Positions 59,907-64,000 of a stretch of 64,000 bases of DNA are shown one piece after another. Under the pieces are notes generated by a model. It saw nothing but the letters and a program-made list of their open reading frames with translations, did no database searches and was not told the origin of the DNA. Position numbers and translations under genes: made by a program. This stretch comes from Dryas octopetala (Eukaryota; Streptophyta; Magnoliopsida; Rosales; Rosaceae). The DNA lies in NCBI GenBank assembly GCA_963921425.1, contig OY992839.1, forward strand, positions 13,247,409 through 13,311,408, written 5' to 3'. Every line of letters begins with the position of its first letter. Within the stretch, counting starts at the first letter, position 1.

Positions 59907-61162
59907 AAAAAAAAATGAATAAACCTAAGTTGTTGGGATGAATTAATTAATGGTAAAAATATATACGGATCACGGCTTTTCGGCTTTACCAATGGCCAAT
60001 ATTCTGTGGCTGAGCACGTAGATGAGCAGGAATCACACTTGAACTGACCCAGTAGAACTTGACTTGCCATACATAGTAGGCAAAAGGCTTTCAAAGTCAA
60101 CTACATGGATGGATGAGAATTTATATTTAATTTTATGCCGACTATCAGATTTAATTACAGCGCAACTTAATTGCTAGCTAGCTAGCTAGTGTGTATGTGA
60201 TTAATTAAGTCAATGGCTATATAAAATTCCCTATTTGATTTGTTTAAATGTTGACTTCAGGATTATTGGACATCATCAATTACTTCAGGATCATGTCTCC
60301 ATCTTATCATCTTTTAATGACTCCTATCAATTACTTCATCGATCGATTAAATATATTTTGTTTGTTTGGTCGAATTTGCATTCATGTCGCCGCTCTTCGA
60401 AGCTATATAAGCAAGAGCCTCGAACCAGATACTCATACTGTTCGAGTTATTGTTTTCGTATATTTGTCTGGTAATTAACCATCTCCATCATTTGCTAAGA
60501 ATTATGTATATATATATATATATATATATAAACACTAGTCCATTCTAATGAGAATCTCCTCATTTAAGACGAAATTGGGAATCTCTTATGAGATTTATTT
60601 TAGATTGTAATTTACGAACCATTTATTTTAAGATGCTATATCGATCTTTTTAGTTAGAACAATTTGGATTGATATATTTAAATTTTTTTGTTTTATTCAT
60701 CTATATATATATATATATACATATTAGTCTATTCTTACGTTCTCTATCCAAGAGGCCTTTTTTATTGTACGAATAATATATTTTTACTTCATAAAATTTA
60801 AGAATACTAAATTTGTAGTAACTGTCAAAAAAATTCTGTTTTTTTGCTTTTGTTTTGTGTTGTTAAGGAATATTCTCGTTATTGGTAAAAAAAAAAAAAA
60901 AAAGGAATATCCTCATTAATTTTTTTTTTGGTCGGGTAAGAAATAATCTTGTTAATTATTAATTTTCAGAAATTTAACTATAATTAAGCTGGTGGCCGGC
61001 ATTAGGAATGCATGCAAATGATGATTTCACATTAAGTATATGATGCTATCTTTATTTTGTTTGTTTTTTAATTTAAATTTAAATTTCTGTGTGAATTAAA
61101 TAGGCTGGGTTATAAATATATACAGTGGAGCTAGCTAGCTAGTGTGGTCTGATCTAGCTACA
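59907..61162. other. Upstream region of the sulfate transporter gene
   Basis: AT-rich with TAGCTAGC runs (60173-60190 and 61131-61142), TA runs (60508-60530) and a stretch near 60550-60670 that weakly matches the hairpin-MITE modules. The core promoter and 5' leader of the gene at 61163 should lie in the last few hundred bases; 'GGTTATAAATATATAC' near 61107 is a candidate TATA region. Confidence 0.45.
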
Positions 61163-63155
61163 ATGAGCAAACGTATCAGTGATAATGTTGATGATGAGGT
61201 GGGAAAGGTGGAGGCTTCTGCAGACATCAGAAGTAGTAGTAGTATTGGAGGATCATCAAATCGGCAATCTGGGATTTTACCAACTCATCAGCAACAGCAG
61301 CAGCAGCATGTTGTTCACAAGGTTGGAGTGCCTCTCAAGCAAAACCTCTTCAAGGAATTCAGTGCCGCCGTGAAGGAAACTTTCTTTGCAGATCAACCCT
61401 TGCGTTCTTTCAAAGACCAAACAAAGTCAAGGAAGTTTATGTTGGGTCTCCAAGCCCTTTTCCCTATTCTTGGATGGGCTAAAGACTACAATCTCTCTAA
61501 ATTCAGAGGAGACCTCATTGCAGGTCTCACCATAGCAAGCCTCTGCATTCCTCAGGTACCTACCTAGCTACTTACCTTCCTTCTTCCACTGCCTATTGAG
61601 TTCAATAATTCAAACCCTATATTCTCTTATGTTTTTATTTAATGGTTGTACGTCCTTGTAAAAATTAAACAAATCGAAAATTATTTAATCAATCATTTGA
61701 TTAAATAATATTCATTTCATTGTTTATTGGAAACATTGGGATCATCTATTTATTTAATCACAATTAAATGTTTTAAAGATTTTCGATTTATAAAATTTTT
61801 TATAAGATGATTTTTGAATTAAGACCTATCTAAAAGATAGATGGTTCAGATCATTGAACTACGTACAATGGGAAAACAACATCATAAGGGATCATTCAAA
61901 TAAGCTTAATGTAAGGAATCCCTTAATAGAAACTATATACATATATATATCATGTACGTAATTCATTTTTAATTTTCTTATAAATAATTTCATCTTTTAT
62001 CTATATATGTATGTGATCAAATTAGGATATTGGATATGCAAAGCTTGCGAATCTGCGTCCTGAGAATGGGTTATGTGAGTTCTTATATCATTAATATTTT
62101 GGTTAAAATACATATGTATATATATATATATGTCAGTACAATAGTAGTTGGTTTTGGCTTTGAATTGTACGTGATACATAATATACGTACATGCAGACTC
62201 TAGTTTTGTACCACCTCTGGTTTATGCGTTCATGGGTAGTTCAAGGGATATTGCGATTGGGCCCGTGGCTGTTGTGTCTCTGTTGCTTGGGAGTCTGCTC
62301 AAGGATGAGGTTGATCCCGATAATTATCTCGAATATCGACGCCTTGCATTCACTGCTACATTCTTTGCTGGAGTCACACAATTTGCACTGGGATTTTTCA
62401 GGTATATTTGCAGATCGATGGAATCCTTATATATATAATTACTAATTTAAAACGATTTTATACCCTATGAAGTTGAATCCGTTGGGAATGGACAAAAAAC
62501 ATGGAAGAAATTGCGTTGATCACTGAAAGAAGTGATCGACAGTTTTGAAAATAAAGCGCTGAGCGATCGGCACTGAATACACCAAAAAACAGTGCGGTCA
62601 TCTGCTCTAAGGATTTTTTAATAACATATATATGTGGCCTATCTCTTTAATTAATTTTCCATTTAATTATTCACTAATTAATTATATATTTCGAAATGAT
62701 GATCAGGTTGGGTTTCTTGATTGATTTTCTATCTCATGCTGCCATTGTTGGGTTTATGGGTGGAGCTGCCATTACCATTGCCCTTCAACAGCTTAAAGGA
62801 TTACTGGGCATAAAGACTTTTACAAAGAAATCTGACATTGTTTCTGTTATGCATTCAGTATGGGCCGCAGCACATCATGGGGTAATGAATTATTGCTCAA
62901 TTCATTTCAAATTTTCCATAAACTCTAATTTCATTATTAATTAGCGCGATTATATAGTTATTTAATCAAAATTTTTATTCCTTAATTTCTTACCCGCTCC
63001 ATGCATCTGCTTGAATAATTTACAGTGGAACTGGCAGACTATACTAATAGGTTTCTCATTCTTGGCTTTTCTTCTCGTCACCAAGTACATCGTAAGTCGT
63101 GATTAATTTCTCCACACTACAACTACAACATTATTCAACACACACACACAATATG

Positions 63156-63194
<39 letters not shown>

Positions 63195-63700
63195 TATAGT
63201 TCCACCTGATGATCAAGATCAAGATCAATTTATATTCATTGAGTCCCTCAATATATAACATCGGTGCACATATGCATGATGATATTGCAGGCGAAAAAGA
63301 ATAAGAAGTACTTTTGGCTGTCTGCAATTGCGCCTTTGATCTCCGTTGTCCTGTCCACCTTTTTTGTCTATATTACCCGTGCAGATAAGCATGGTGTTGC
63401 AATTGTAAGTGATTCATTTTTCATGAATATTATCAATTTAATAATTAATCTGTACTATTTCATTTTCTCTGACCAATATTATATATATTAATTGCCATTT
63501 AGAACAATCAATATTCCAAATTGATCATATATATACATATATATATCCCAATTAACTAGTTTTAATTTTTTATATTTGATCAGGTGAATGGTATAAAAAA
63601 GGGCATAAATCCACCTTCTGCTCATGAAATTTATTTTAGCGGAGAAAATGTTATGAAAGGCTTTCGGATTGGTGCTGTAGCGGGTATGGTAGCGTTGACG
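61163..63700 (+). CDS. SULTR1: Group-1 high-affinity sulfate transporter, 5' part (7 exons visible)
   Basis: Plasma-membrane H+/sulfate symporter for root uptake (SLC26/SulP family). Visible exons: 61163-61555, 62026-62074, 62197-62401, 62707-62881, 63026-63091, 63291-63404, 63584-63700, all GT-AG and in frame, about 373 residues. The start is ATG 61163 (MSKRISDNV ...); the N-terminal region is poorly conserved and carries a Gln run. Family sequence begins at [11 protein letters not shown] and [15 protein letters not shown], then [89 protein letters not shown] and [19 protein letters not shown]. These match SULTR1-type proteins better than SULTR2-4. The last exons, including the C-terminal STAS domain, lie beyond the window. 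Confidence 0.93.
61655..61900. mobile_element. Decayed hairpin-MITE remnant in SULTR1 intron 1
   Basis: AAACAAATCGAAAATTATTT pairs with TAAAGATTTTCGATTTATAA. Downstream, 'TAGATGGTTCAGATCATTGAA' is the same module as in the hairpins at 56536 and 37992. The arms are diverged and the borders approximate. Confidence 0.5.
63136..63194. repeat. (CA)n/(TA)n compound microsatellite in SULTR1 intron 5
   Basis: CACACACA (63138-63148), then CA from 63155 running into TA to 63194. Confidence 0.9.
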
Positions 63701-64000
63701 GTAAGCAAAAAAAATATATATATATAGAGGAAAAAACTTACCAATAATAGGGATATAAGAGTTGACTTGACATTACATGAGCAAGGTTTTATTTTGAAAT
63801 TAAAGAAAGTTTCATATGTGATGAAGTCATATAAGAACATATATGTCATCATGTTATTGAATTGAGATACTAAATTAGCCATATTCTTGTTACAGGAAAG
63901 TTTCTCTCATATATATATATGTTCTCCATCTCAATCATAATCAAATCATGCATAATATGCATGTTATGCAGTTTTATCTCATAATGCTACGATGCAAATT

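Noticed and set aside
63896-63945. Possible eighth exon of SULTR1 after TTACAG at 63896
   Set aside because: The following codons (E-S-F-S-H) do not match the conserved EAxAIGR continuation, so the true exon probably lies beyond the window.

Overview
This is nuclear DNA from a flowering plant, most likely a eudicot; I cannot name the species. The genes have short exons, AT-rich introns with GT-AG borders and plastid transit peptides, and they sit in long AT-rich gaps full of transposable elements and CT/GA microsatellites. I recognise no rRNA, tRNA, CRISPR array, operon or bacterial signal.

Layout. 1-487: 3' end of a DUF616 glycosyltransferase-like gene (+). 1.2-3.7 kb: two inverted-repeat transposons and a MITE fragment. 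4264-9163 (-): nine-exon plastid histidinol-phosphate aminotransferase gene (HISN6). 9.6-12.1 kb: repeat-rich gap. 12082-12579 (-): small single-exon acidic/serine-rich protein of unknown function. 12.6-22.1 kb: gene-poor, with a diverged 0.85-kb-spaced duplication, MITEs and a foldback element. 22174-25236 (+): LRR receptor-like kinase whose kinase domain lacks HRD and DFG. It converges on the E2 subunit gene of the plastid pyruvate dehydrogenase complex (25957-29595, -). 30.2-32.4 kb: a Mutator-like element with a near-perfect 9-bp target duplication, then a MITE ending about 100 bp before the next start codon. 32483-37091 (+): organellar 5'-3' exonuclease, with a LINE tail in intron 2. 38.0-38.4 kb: an exactly 400-bp hairpin MITE. 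39166-44237 (+): YtqB/MnmM-type SAM methyltransferase. 45.4-46.7 kb: a partial duplicate of that gene's 3' end, split by a young Ty1/copia retrotransposon (46719-53415; 564-bp LTRs differing at 3 positions; 5-bp target duplication GAACC). 53.4-61 kb: gene-free, with four more inverted-repeat elements. 61163 to the window edge (+): group-1 high-affinity sulfate transporter, cut by the window.

The genes are ordinary single-copy housekeeping, organelle and transport genes (histidine synthesis, plastid acetyl-CoA formation, organelle DNA and tRNA maintenance, sulfate uptake) with no evident shared pathway. The most unusual structure is in the copia element. A consensus splice donor lies just after an ATG inside each LTR, and an acceptor just before gag keeps the frame. 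This predicts a spliced gag-pol mRNA that lacks the primer-binding site. Also notable are a set of hairpin MITEs sharing internal modules, and several Mutator-like elements with unrelated termini but similar CT/CCCAGCCC-rich cores.

Exon borders were placed by hand from reading frame, splice consensus and remembered family sequence. Transposon borders are approximate unless a target duplication is stated.
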